Shown here in pieces: positions 35,159 through 43,641 of a stretch of DNA of 64,000 nucleotides. Source of the stretch: JAHBNG01 sp039028975 (GTDB lineage: Bacteria; Chloroflexota; Anaerolineae; Caldilineales; Caldilineaceae); contig JBCCHB010000015.1 of NCBI GenBank assembly GCA_039028975.1, positions 1 through 64,000 on the forward strand. Reading direction: 5' to 3'. Below the pieces are notes generated by a model. It saw only the letters and a list, made by a program, of their open reading frames with translations. It was not told where the DNA came from and did not search any database. The position numbers and the translations under genes were made by a program. How positions within the stretch are numbered: the stretch's first letter is position 1; the number at the start of each line of letters is the position of its first letter.

Positions 35159-35254
35159 AATCGGTTGCCACTTGGTTCCTGCTTTGGTGTCCGCTTGCCA
35201 TCTTTCATAGCTGTAGCGCAGAATCTGTAAGTGGATAGGCGATTCCCCATTTTC

Positions 35255-35284
35255 ATGGGGACAAGCTTCTTCTGGTCATCTATA
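35255..35284 (-). repeat. Right inverted end of the 1.3-kb cassette
   Basis: Read on the minus strand this is TATAGATGACCAGAAGAAGC followed by TTGTCCCC, a close match to family-2 left ends and to the cassette end at 33966. It truncates the upstream part of the Rpn-like frame and lies 12 bp from the kinase stop codon at 35296. Confidence 0.6.
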
Positions 35285-35295
35285 TCTGTTCTGGC

Positions 35296-37395
35296 TTAAG
35301 GTCCAATGAGGCTTGTAGCCCAATAGAGTATCGATGAAAAGAGTATAAGCAGAGCAAACATTCGTCCCCAGCGAATGGCGTTCATCTTGAGTTGGTCTGG
35401 TACGGATAGACGATGAGCCTGTCGACGAGAATAGTAAAACGAATATCGCCAAGTGTCTGTCGAGCGCGTTGGGCCTCTGATCAAGCCAAAAAAGGTTGCC
35501 CCTGTCAGCAACGTGCCGCACAAGTGAGCTAGACTAACCATGATGATAGCCTGCAGCACTGTATCGAAAGGCAAAAGTGCTGGCGTCAACTGACTAACAT
35601 AATACCCCCCCACTGTTAATAGCCAAGCGATTGCCGTAACACCAGTCCAGATCCGTTGATCAATGGCCAAATGCAAGTGGCGACTCAACCACAATGATTG
35701 GATGTACCCCACGATCAGGCCAAACGAGAGTCCTGCGGGTAGTAGTATTTCGATTTGTTCTTCGCTCATCGTGTAGGAGAGATCAAAGAGCCACTCTCCA
35801 AGTAAGCCACCCATGAGGAATGCCAAGCTTGAGCCAATCAACCAAATATTGAGCCAATGTTGTCGGATTGCCTTGCGATGGTGAGTCAATGTGCTCGCTA
35901 GAAGAGGACGCTGTGCTACGCTGCTGCCTATGCCCACTAGTAGCGAAATCAAGCCACTGATGAAAGGAGGAGGAATGGCTGTTTCCGTAAATTCAGCAAT
36001 ACCTATAAATCCGGCAGCAAAGATGCTCCCTCCTGCTGCACCCAGCCAACTCATGACGGCCCACTGAAACCCGACACCTAGATTATGCCAACGTTCAATC
36101 CACTCAGAAAAAATGTCCCAGCTATAGTCTGATTGTCCGTACCACCCAGCACGTGAATCACGCGCACCTGTCCTTCTTCGCTCGGTGAGCCAGCCAGTTG
36201 GCATGGGCAGAGGCCGCGTCTGTAGAAAGGCCCCAGCACCTCGATAACTTGCTCTTCCAAGATCCACCAAACGGACCTTAAGCTGTGCAATGAAGATCCC
36301 GAACCAGAGTTGAAATTGCCACCATCTGTGTCCCCATGCCTGATAATCGAAGCCTGAAAGAGTGACTGATTCTGGTTCACATTGTGGGCAGTTTGATAGA
36401 TGGGAAAAATAGAAGTGGGTAGACTCAGTGGCACAAGGCTTCAGCTTAGAGGCTGTTTTGTCAAGCAGATTTAGCCATTCTGCTGCTGTCGGACGCTGTT
36501 TCGGGTAATAGTAGCCTCGTACAAAGGTCTTCACAAAAGTGCGCTGTAAATTCGGATGAAGTAAGTTAAAAGAAGGGGCCGAAGGTGGCGGAACGGCACT
36601 CAAATTGGTGCTGTAAGGAAAAATGCCATGACGCATACAGTAGAGGTCAACTCGACCAACGGACTGCCCGCTATGGAGAATCCCTGCGTAAGGATGGTGC
36701 CCTTCCATTAAAAGCCCAAAGATGAGTACAGCCAGCCCAAAGTGATCATGTACAGGTGTTCGGTCAACGGACTTAAAATCGACTCCTTGAAGCTCCGGCG
36801 GGGTGAATTCAGGCTTGCCAACCGAGTTGCGGTGGATTTCTCCTGTTTTGCGACCAAGCAGCCCCCATCCGTTTGACTTTCTCGCTAGAGGTCCACGAAC
36901 CTGAAAGGAATCCGCATCGACCAACGTCACAATGGCTTGTCGGTCGATCAGGACGTTGCTCTCATTCAGATCACCGATGACGTGACCGGCTTCATGAATT
37001 TGCTTGACTGCAGCCGCAAGATTGCGCGCCATGTGGTATAGCACATAAGGCCATGGGTAGAGGGGTTGGTAAATTGGTTCAAGCTTCGCTCTTCGGGCAG
37101 GGTTAACCATGTGGAAGATTGGGGCGCTATCTCGCACCCGAGGCATTAGGTACCCGATAAAACGCCCATTTTGCATCAGCAGTTCCTGAGGCCATGCCAC
37201 TGCCAATCGTTCACCTTCTGCTGGTGGGTTTGCCACCATAAGGGCAAGCTTTCGCTCCTTCTCGGCGGTTGGATCATGATAGACCTTGGCCACCTGCTCC
37301 GGATGGTGTAGGACGGTCCAGATAGTCGCTTCTCCACCTTTGGCAAAGCTCTTATCTAATTTTAGTGGTGTACCAGTCGATGTCTCTACCAACAT
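35296..37395 (-). CDS. YegI-like protein kinase with C-terminal membrane helices
   Basis: A 699-residue divergent kinase. The ATP-binding part has AKGGEATIW (glycine loop) and VAKVYH (lysine). The catalytic loop is GDLNESNVLID (near 137) and the metal-binding DFG is replaced by DAD (VDADSF near 160). APE-type PELQGVDF follows. These substitutions match the YegI/TerY-P associated kinases. A zinc-like CPQCE is near 338. The C-terminal 250 residues carry about five membrane helices. It is the last gene of the vWA-PP2C-kinase triad, 17 bp after the PP2C gene. Confidence 0.85.
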   Translation of the reverse strand: MLVETSTGTPLKLDKSFAKGGEATIWTVLHHPEQVAKVYHDPTAEKERKLALMVANPPAEGERLAVAWPQELLMQNGRFIGYLMPRVRDSAPIFHMVNPARRAKLEPIYQPLYPWPYVLYHMARNLAAAVKQIHEAGHVIGDLNESNVLIDRQAIVTLVDADSFQVRGPLARKSNGWGLLGRKTGEIHRNSVGKPEFTPPELQGVDFKSVDRTPVHDHFGLAVLIFGLLMEGHHPYAGILHSGQSVGRVDLYCMRHGIFPYSTNLSAVPPPSAPSFNLLHPNLQRTFVKTFVRGYYYPKQRPTAAEWLNLLDKTASKLKPCATESTHFYFSHLSNCPQCEPESVTLSGFDYQAWGHRWWQFQLWFGIFIAQLKVRLVDLGRASYRGAGAFLQTRPLPMPTGWLTERRRTGARDSRAGWYGQSDYSWDIFSEWIERWHNLGVGFQWAVMSWLGAAGGSIFAAGFIGIAEFTETAIPPPFISGLISLLVGIGSSVAQRPLLASTLTHHRKAIRQHWLNIWLIGSSLAFLMGGLLGEWLFDLSYTMSEEQIEILLPAGLSFGLIVGYIQSLWLSRHLHLAIDQRIWTGVTAIAWLLTVGGYYVSQLTPALLPFDTVLQAIIMVSLAHLCGTLLTGATFFGLIRGPTRSTDTWRYSFYYSRRQAHRLSVPDQLKMNAIRWGRMFALLILFSSILYWATSLIGP

Positions 37396-37412
37396 AATTA
37401 TGGCAATACACG

Positions 37413-38216
37413 TTACCGTTGCTCGGGGCTCTTTCTAGTTAATAACAGCAACGTTTTATCATCGTGGGTCCTTGCATTGACCCGTTCAGAGTCAAGAAAG
37501 CGCCCTAGATCTGCCACACTTTCCTTATGGCGATTAAGCTTTGCTTCCTGCGCAAAAGCAAAGAGCGGTTTAAAGAAGGGCTGGAATGGGCGGTTTTGAG
37601 CAACATTGAGGGCAAGTTCCAACAATCCATCGGTCAGCAAGGCCACCTGGGTTACCTGATTGCTAGATAATGGAGCATTTGCCTGCCCCAAATCATGGAG
37701 ACGCACGCATAGCCTATCTTCAGCGTGTGGTGTTACAAAAAAGTGGGTGGCATTGGCATATTCTCCCCGTTGAGGTGGACAGAGGCTATACAAGATGCTA
37801 TGGGCATCTTGGAAGATTGCAGCTCCATCCCCAATGGAGCCGCAAACAATCCACTCTGCCTTGGCTACCACAATCAGTAGGGTCGCCGCATAGTTACGCG
37901 CTGACTGATTTTTAGATGCGGCCAGATGTTCAACCTGGGTTCGTGCAGTTGTTACAACGTGGCTTATCAGACTTTGCCATTTCGGTAAGGTTTGTGGATA
38001 TGCATCGGCCAGCAGGGATGGAATCAATTCTAGCGTACATTGAACACCAATTTGGGCTCCTACTTGGCCAAAGTGGGCCGACCCAGCACCATCGGCTACC
38101 GCAGCAACAACTGTCTCATCATCCACATTCAGAGAGCCAAAGGCATCTTGGCAAGGCTGACCTGTTCGGCGATGACTGATGCCCACTGTGGATGCACCGA
38201 TCGCTTGCCAACTCAT
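37413..38216 (-). CDS. YegK-like PP2C protein phosphatase
   Basis: A 267-residue soluble PP2C-type phosphatase of the PP2C_2 kind. Metal-site motifs are visible: GQPCQDAFG, VAAVADGAGSA, GSIGDGAAIF and LLTDGLLEL, and DDKTLLLL at the end. It overlaps the vWA gene by 4 bp (ATGA), indicating translational coupling, and precedes the kinase gene by 17 bp. Neighbours make this the middle gene of a TerY-P/YegL-YegK-YegI-like triad. Confidence 0.9.
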   Translation of the reverse strand: MSWQAIGASTVGISHRRTGQPCQDAFGSLNVDDETVVAAVADGAGSAHFGQVGAQIGVQCTLELIPSLLADAYPQTLPKWQSLISHVVTTARTQVEHLAASKNQSARNYAATLLIVVAKAEWIVCGSIGDGAAIFQDAHSILYSLCPPQRGEYANATHFFVTPHAEDRLCVRLHDLGQANAPLSSNQVTQVALLTDGLLELALNVAQNRPFQPFFKPLFAFAQEAKLNRHKESVADLGRFLDSERVNARTHDDKTLLLLTRKSPEQR

Positions 38217-38878
38217 TCGATAACCGACCAGCCTGACGGTGGTGCAAGGGGTACCTGATCACCTACACTTGAGTGAGATACGTTGGTCAGGCTTTGGGAG
38301 AGCCAGATAAACATCTCACTAAACTTAAGTCCATTTAGCCTTAGTGGTTGGCGCACAGCAATCTCGCCTAGAATTTTCATGTTTGCTTTTTGTACACCCA
38401 CTGCAAAGAAAGCAATGCTCTTTTTGGCTTCCTCGTCTTGGATGCGTTGAGCAGCAGAACGCCATTCATCCGTAGGTGAGCCGTCAGTAATTAGAAAGAC
38501 CCAGGGACGATAGTAAGGCACGCCGTGGGCTTTATAAGTATCTTTGCGAGTGCGTAACATGTCTAACGCATCATGGATAGCTTGTCCCATGGGTGTGCTA
38601 CCACTAGCACGCAAAGGCTTAAACTCAAATTGATGAGCTGTGACAAATTCGTTGGCCACTTCTACCCGGCTGCCAAAGGTGACAATCGAAACCTCAACTC
38701 GCATTGCTGCCAGATCGTCGCGCTGAATCTCACGTTGAAAAGTGGCCAACCCCTGATTCAGCTCCTGAATTGGCGTTCCACTCATGGAGCCAGATACATC
38801 GAGAAGTAAGACACACGGACACCTCGCCTCAGGATTACTATCGTCAAAGCGAACCATGTCCAAATGTTGGTTAGGCAC
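38213..38878 (-). CDS. TerY/YegL-like vWA-domain protein
   Basis: A 221-residue cytoplasmic vWA protein. The MIDAS motif is LLLDVSGSMSG, followed by GSTPMGQAI (Thr ligand) and LITDGSPTDEW (Asp ligand), so metal binding looks intact. The start is a GTG at 38878 with AAGGAG eight bases upstream; no ATG is in a better position. It is first in the vWA-PP2C-kinase operon. In TerY-P systems, vWA proteins are thought to scaffold the kinase and phosphatase. Confidence 0.9.
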   Translation of the reverse strand: MPNQHLDMVRFDDSNPEARCPCVLLLDVSGSMSGTPIQELNQGLATFQREIQRDDLAAMRVEVSIVTFGSRVEVANEFVTAHQFEFKPLRASGSTPMGQAIHDALDMLRTRKDTYKAHGVPYYRPWVFLITDGSPTDEWRSAAQRIQDEEAKKSIAFFAVGVQKANMKILGEIAVRQPLRLNGLKFSEMFIWLSQSLTNVSHSSVGDQVPLAPPSGWSVIE

Positions 38879-38940
38879 GGAAAATCTCCTTGAGAAATCT
38901 GTCTGGATTGTTCAACTGATCAGTACGAAGTCTCCATGGT

Positions 38941-38990
38941 AAAGTTGCAAGGTTGCAAAGCGGAAAGGTAGCAGCCCTGCAACCCCTCAT
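38941..38990 (-). repeat. Short inverted repeat between M28 and vWA genes
   Basis: GGTTGCA (38951-38957) pairs with TGCAACC (38978-38984). The stretch AAAGTTGCAAGGTTGCAAAG is followed by CGGAAAGGT, as in the AAAAGTTGAAGAGTT...GCGGAAAGGT sequence at 48857-48884, so the two intergenic sites look related. Confidence 0.45.
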
Positions 38991-38995
38991 CTCCC

Positions 38996-40390
38996 TTATC
39001 CCCGGTGCCTTTTTACATACTCAGCAATCTCTGCCATAATCTGCACCTCTTCTCGGTAATCTGGACCGTCCATAAGTGCAGCCACAGATTCTTTGCTTCT
39101 GCGGGAAACTGGCCAACTCTCGGCATGGGATAGACGCAAAGCAAGACGACAGGCTAGGGCAGCAGCCTCCCGTAGGCCGCGGATGTTGATCTTGTCTAGG
39201 GTGTCATAGCGGGTGTGGCCATATCCGCGTCCGCTCAGATCCCGTAGGACGGGCTGCATCCCGCCGGTTGGCACACCTTCCATCAGGAATGGGAAGTGAT
39301 CCGAGTGTGCGCTAATGGACTGCCCAACCAAAAAGTCGAGATTCATACCCTTTTGCCATCCCTCGAAGGTTGCAACAAGCTCTGGCCATTCATTCAACAC
39401 TACGTCTTTGGCTTTGCTGCCACCGGCTGCATCCATGTTAAAGTAGAAACGCAGATTGTCCATCTCATCCATATGTTTCTGAACATATTGATTCGAGCCG
39501 ATTAACCCAATCTCTTCCACAGCCCACAGGGCAAAGCGAACGGTGTGTGGCAACTCTCCACCGTACTTAGCCAACACCCGAGCCGCTTCCATAACAGCCA
39601 CAGCACCTGACGCCGGATCTCCTGCCCCCTGGGAGATGTCGTGCCCATCATAGTGACAACCCAACATAACGAGTTCGGGATTGGCAGAGTGCCCAGGAAT
39701 CTCTCCCACCACGTTCCAAGAGACCTTGGGTTCACATTTGTCGCTGCTCTTCAAGCGAATGGTAACCTCGCCCTTGCGCTCCATCAACCGCTGCAGGAAG
39801 CCCCCATCTTCATAGGATACGGAAATAGCCGGAATCAGCCCCTCTTCATTGTCGCCAATGCCTCCAGTGGCTGGTCCGTAAGCCGGATAGTGGTTAACGA
39901 AGATAAATCCTGTGGCACCAGCCAAAATGCTGCGCCCATACTTCTCCATGCGATGGACCCAGCGTTTTGAGCCGCGAGGTTGAGTTTTGCTATTCACCAT
40001 GACGATCTTGCCATGGGCAGACTTTCCCTTTTCGTCGAAAGAGACGGGACCCCCATCATCTAAATCGCAGAGCACGCCTTCCAAATCAGCAGGTGGCGAG
40101 TGAGGTAGCGTAATGCAGTCAATCGTCTTCTGGATGGGGCTGATGATCTCTAGTGAGACGTCACCTCGAGACCAGCTTAAATAATCCACTGGCTCCAAAG
40201 CGACATTCTCTAGGCCATAGGACGCTAACTTTGCTTTGATAAAGTCAGCCGCTAACCGTTCACCATCGGTCCCCCCGAAGCGGGAGCCAAAATCGTCACA
40301 CAAAACTGTCAGATTGTCCATTACCTCAGAAGAGGTGTAAACATCGCCGACCATCTGCTGGTCGATAGTAAGAAAAGGATTGGTAGACAT
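38996..40390 (-). CDS. M28-family zinc aminopeptidase/carboxypeptidase-like
   Basis: A 464-residue peptidase. Zinc site signs are LGCHYDGHDIS (HxD), GAGDPASGAVAVME (bridging Asp), WAVEEIGLIGS (Glu pair), NMDAAGG, and SDHFPFLMEGVPTGGM (final His), in the M28 order. A PA-like insertion (AHGKIVMVNSK, ILAGATGFIFVNHY) lies in the N-terminal half. No signal peptide, so cytoplasmic. ATG 40390 is chosen over 40429 because GGAG precedes it seven bases away. It stands between the vWA operon and the divergent helicase gene. Confidence 0.9.
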   Translation of the reverse strand: MSTNPFLTIDQQMVGDVYTSSEVMDNLTVLCDDFGSRFGGTDGERLAADFIKAKLASYGLENVALEPVDYLSWSRGDVSLEIISPIQKTIDCITLPHSPPADLEGVLCDLDDGGPVSFDEKGKSAHGKIVMVNSKTQPRGSKRWVHRMEKYGRSILAGATGFIFVNHYPAYGPATGGIGDNEEGLIPAISVSYEDGGFLQRLMERKGEVTIRLKSSDKCEPKVSWNVVGEIPGHSANPELVMLGCHYDGHDISQGAGDPASGAVAVMEAARVLAKYGGELPHTVRFALWAVEEIGLIGSNQYVQKHMDEMDNLRFYFNMDAAGGSKAKDVVLNEWPELVATFEGWQKGMNLDFLVGQSISAHSDHFPFLMEGVPTGGMQPVLRDLSGRGYGHTRYDTLDKINIRGLREAAALACRLALRLSHAESWPVSRRSKESVAALMDGPDYREEVQIMAEIAEYVKRHRG

Positions 40391-40507
40391 AGAAGGTCTC
40401 CTTTTTGATATGCTCTTTAACGTGGGCACGCTTCAGCGTTAGTGTATAATGGAGATACCAATTCAACCCAATCGACACAGGTAGGCGAGTAGGAAAATTA
40501 AGAAATT

Positions 40508-43303
40508 ATGGCACTTGAACAAGTTCTTAGTAGTCTGCGGGCAGATTTTGGTTTTATGGAAGGCGTGACGACTTGGCGTACCCTACCAGCGAGGGGCGGT
40601 TCCTTGGTACCGATTCCCCAGCTACTTCACCCTGCACTCCATCAAGAATTGAAACAGCAAGGCATTGAGCAACTCTATAGCCATCAAGCACAGGCAGTGA
40701 GCCACGCTCTGCAAGGTCAGAACTTGGTGATTGTCACCCCTACAGCCAGTGGGAAGACCCTCTGCTATAATCTACCCGTCGTTCACGCCCTATTGACCAA
40801 CCCTGACGCTCGGGCACTCTATCTCTTCCCGACCAAAGCACTTGCCCAAGACCAACTCGCTAATCTCCAATCCTTCGTTGCGAATCTGCAATCCCCATCC
40901 CTCACGCTCCAAAACATCAACACGTACGACGGTGACACCCTCTCTGCCCGACGCACCACTATCCGCCGCCAAAGTCGGATCATCCTGACCAATCCAGACA
41001 TGCTCCATACAGGTATTTTGCCCTATCACCCTAACTGGCACGAGTTCTTTGGCAACCTGCGCTATGTCGTCATCGATGAACTACACACCTATCGCGGTAT
41101 CTTCGGCAGCCACGTGGCCAATGTCATGCGGCGACTCCAACGGCTCTGCCACCATTATGGGAGTACGCCTCAGTTTATCTGCACCAGTGCCACCATTGCC
41201 AACCCCAAAATCCTAGCCGAACGGCTCATTGAGAAACCATTTACCTTGATTAACGAAAATGGCGCGCCTAGCGGTGAAAAGCAGATCATCCTCTACAACC
41301 CACCCTGCTACGATCCCGAGCGGGGACTGCGTCGGGCTGCCACATTGGAGGCCCAAGAGCTAGCCGCTCGTATGGTGCTTGGCGATATCCAAACGATCCT
41401 CTTTGGCCGCTCCCGCTTGGCAACCGAAATTATGCTCACATACCTACGAGATCGCATCCAACGTTCGCCAAGTATCCACTCATCAACACCCCCCAGTCCC
41501 CAGTCCCCAGCAACTAGTCCCCAGCAACCTCAATCTACCATCCGCGGCTATCGGGGAGGTTATCTACCCAATGAGCGGCGCGAGATCGAAGCGGGGTTAC
41601 GATCTGGTGAGGTGCAGGCTGTGGTAGCTACAAACGCGTTAGAATTAGGCATTGATATTGGTGCACTGCAGGCCGCCATTCTCTGTGGCTATCCAGGATC
41701 AATTGCCGGAACGTGGCAGCAGATGGGGCGCTCCGGACGGACCATGCAAATGTCACTGGCGTTACTGGTGGCGACTAGCGGTGTGCTCGATCAGTATATA
41801 GTGCAGCACCCTGAGTTCATCTTTGAGCAGCCTCCCGAATTTGCCAATATCAATCCCAATAATCTGATGCTGCTGGTTGAGCATCTGCGATGTGCCGCGT
41901 TTGAGCTGCCCTTTGCTGCTGGGGATGCATTCGGCCAGTGCGAGTTTGTAGACGATGCCTTGGGATTGCTAACTGAGCAGGGTGAGTTAAGTGAAGCCAG
42001 CGGACGGTACTTTTGGAATGGTGAAAGTTATCCAGCAAGGCAAGTTAGCCTGCGGAACAGCAGCAATGAGACCGTCGTGATTCAGGTCAGTGCTGAGTCT
42101 TCTAATTCTTACCTATCCCCAGCACCGTCGGAAAAGGGCCGCACGATAGAGCCAAGCAGCGCAGAAGAAAGGAGTGGAGGAACTCACCAAATTAACGTTA
42201 TCGGAGAGATGGATCGCCAGAGTGCCCTCTTACTGCTCTATGAAGGAGCGATCTATATTCATGAGGGACGGACCTATCGCGTTGATCGTTTGGATCTGGA
42301 GAATTTGGAAGCGTGGGTGAGGCCGGTCAATGTAGACTACTATACGGATGTTAAATCAGAGGCAGAGACTGTTGTGCTGGCAGAACATGGTCAGAAGCTG
42401 GCTGAAGGGGCGCAAATTCGTTTTGGTGATGTGGAGATCACGTCCCAAGTGGTGAGTTACCGCCGGGTAAAGCGATACACCCATGAAAATCTAGGTGTAT
42501 CGCCACTAGACTACCCACCGACTAGATGGGAAACCACCGCATATTGGTTCAACCTTACCGATGAGGCGCTGGAACGGTTGATTGAGCATGGACTTTGGCG
42601 GGATTCACCCAACGACTACGGTCCCAACTGGCAAGCTCAGCGCAAACGAGTTCGTCATCGAGATGGATACTGTTGCACCCGCTGCCGGTCTCCCGAACCA
42701 AAAGGGCGAGAGCATGACGTCCATCACATTATCCCCTTTCGTACCTTTGGTTATGTTCCAGGACTCAATGAGTGCTATCAGGAGGCCAATCAACTATCCA
42801 ATCTTTCCTTACTCTGTCGACGCTGTCATCAGACAGTTGAAGCTGGGGTTCGGGTTCGAGGCGGGCTTGATGGGCTAGCCTACACTCTGCAAAATTTGGC
42901 CCCGCTTCACCTGATGTGTGATCGGTCAGATATCGGTGTGACCTTTGAGCGAGGTGATGAGAAGGGGACATCCAGGCGAAATCAACAGGAACAGAATCAA
43001 CCAGAACAGAATCAGCAACCCACTATCTATATCTATGAGCAGGCGGTGGCAGGACTTGGCTTTAGCGAACGCCTCTTCGAGATCCATGATGAACTGCTGC
43101 GAGGTGCCTATAACCTAGTCCGTAGTTGCCGCTGTACCCACGGTTGCCCCTCCTGCATAGGGCCAATCCTGGATAACGCCATTGCTATTCTCGAGACCAA
43201 AGAGCTGACCTTGGCACTTTTAGAGGGACTGATGGGCATAGAGATTGCTAGCCTTGAGCGTTCTGGCAGCCCCTATTCTTACCTAAATGATGTCAGCTTC
43301 TAG
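40508..43303 (+). CDS. MrfA/Hrq1-like superfamily-2 helicase with inserted HNH motif
   Basis: A 931-residue helicase. Core motifs are PTASGKT, VIDELHTYRG (DELH in place of DEVH), TSATI, then motif V/VI in the C-terminal lobe (ATNALELGIDIG, QMGRSGR). The C-terminal four-cysteine site reads CRCTHGCPSC, as in MrfA/YprA-like repair helicases. Unusually, an HNH-like zinc region (RHRDGYCCTRC, HDVHHIIPF, NLSLLCRRCHQ) is inserted at about 710-780. Two low-complexity runs (Ser/Pro/Gln near 325 and Gln/Glu/Asn near 825) look like linkers. Divergent from M28 gene 38996. Confidence 0.88.
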   Translation: MALEQVLSSLRADFGFMEGVTTWRTLPARGGSLVPIPQLLHPALHQELKQQGIEQLYSHQAQAVSHALQGQNLVIVTPTASGKTLCYNLPVVHALLTNPDARALYLFPTKALAQDQLANLQSFVANLQSPSLTLQNINTYDGDTLSARRTTIRRQSRIILTNPDMLHTGILPYHPNWHEFFGNLRYVVIDELHTYRGIFGSHVANVMRRLQRLCHHYGSTPQFICTSATIANPKILAERLIEKPFTLINENGAPSGEKQIILYNPPCYDPERGLRRAATLEAQELAARMVLGDIQTILFGRSRLATEIMLTYLRDRIQRSPSIHSSTPPSPQSPATSPQQPQSTIRGYRGGYLPNERREIEAGLRSGEVQAVVATNALELGIDIGALQAAILCGYPGSIAGTWQQMGRSGRTMQMSLALLVATSGVLDQYIVQHPEFIFEQPPEFANINPNNLMLLVEHLRCAAFELPFAAGDAFGQCEFVDDALGLLTEQGELSEASGRYFWNGESYPARQVSLRNSSNETVVIQVSAESSNSYLSPAPSEKGRTIEPSSAEERSGGTHQINVIGEMDRQSALLLLYEGAIYIHEGRTYRVDRLDLENLEAWVRPVNVDYYTDVKSEAETVVLAEHGQKLAEGAQIRFGDVEITSQVVSYRRVKRYTHENLGVSPLDYPPTRWETTAYWFNLTDEALERLIEHGLWRDSPNDYGPNWQAQRKRVRHRDGYCCTRCRSPEPKGREHDVHHIIPFRTFGYVPGLNECYQEANQLSNLSLLCRRCHQTVEAGVRVRGGLDGLAYTLQNLAPLHLMCDRSDIGVTFERGDEKGTSRRNQQEQNQPEQNQQPTIYIYEQAVAGLGFSERLFEIHDELLRGAYNLVRSCRCTHGCPSCIGPILDNAIAILETKELTLALLEGLMGIEIASLERSGSPYSYLNDVSF

Positions 43304-43641
43304 CATAACATTCGGAACCATCTAATTAAAGGCGGGGTTTCCTGCTGGACATTTTGAGAGGGGGTGAGGGCGAGCGAGGATCATAAGTATAAGCGGAGAG
43401 TGCGACGCACGGGGTTCCTAAACATTGCCGCCGCAAAGGGTTGCGCCCCCGTGCGTTGCACTTGTAGTGACTTTAAGTCTACACCTATAGAGCGAGGATA
43501 AACGCAGGTTTTTGTGTAACATCAGGCAAAATCCGCGTTGTTCGACATGAATCAGCGTCTAAAATTCCTTGGCGAGAAGAGTGTCCAATGGAGAATTCCG
43601 ATGTGTCCTCATCAAATGACCAAGTTATTTAAATCCCGTTT
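43304..43641. other. Intergenic with a strong hairpin
   Basis: No gene is supported. The stem AGTGCGACGCACGGGG (43399-43414) pairs with CCCCGTGCGTTGCACT (43447-43462) with one mismatch around a 32-base loop. It lacks a U-run; it may end the helicase transcript or the convergent cysM operon. The remaining sequence has no other visible feature. Confidence 0.5.

Noticed and set aside
35296..38878. Tellurite-resistance operon
   Set aside because: Only the vWA-PP2C-kinase triad is present; no TerC, TerD or TerZ gene is visible, so a tellurite role is not claimed.
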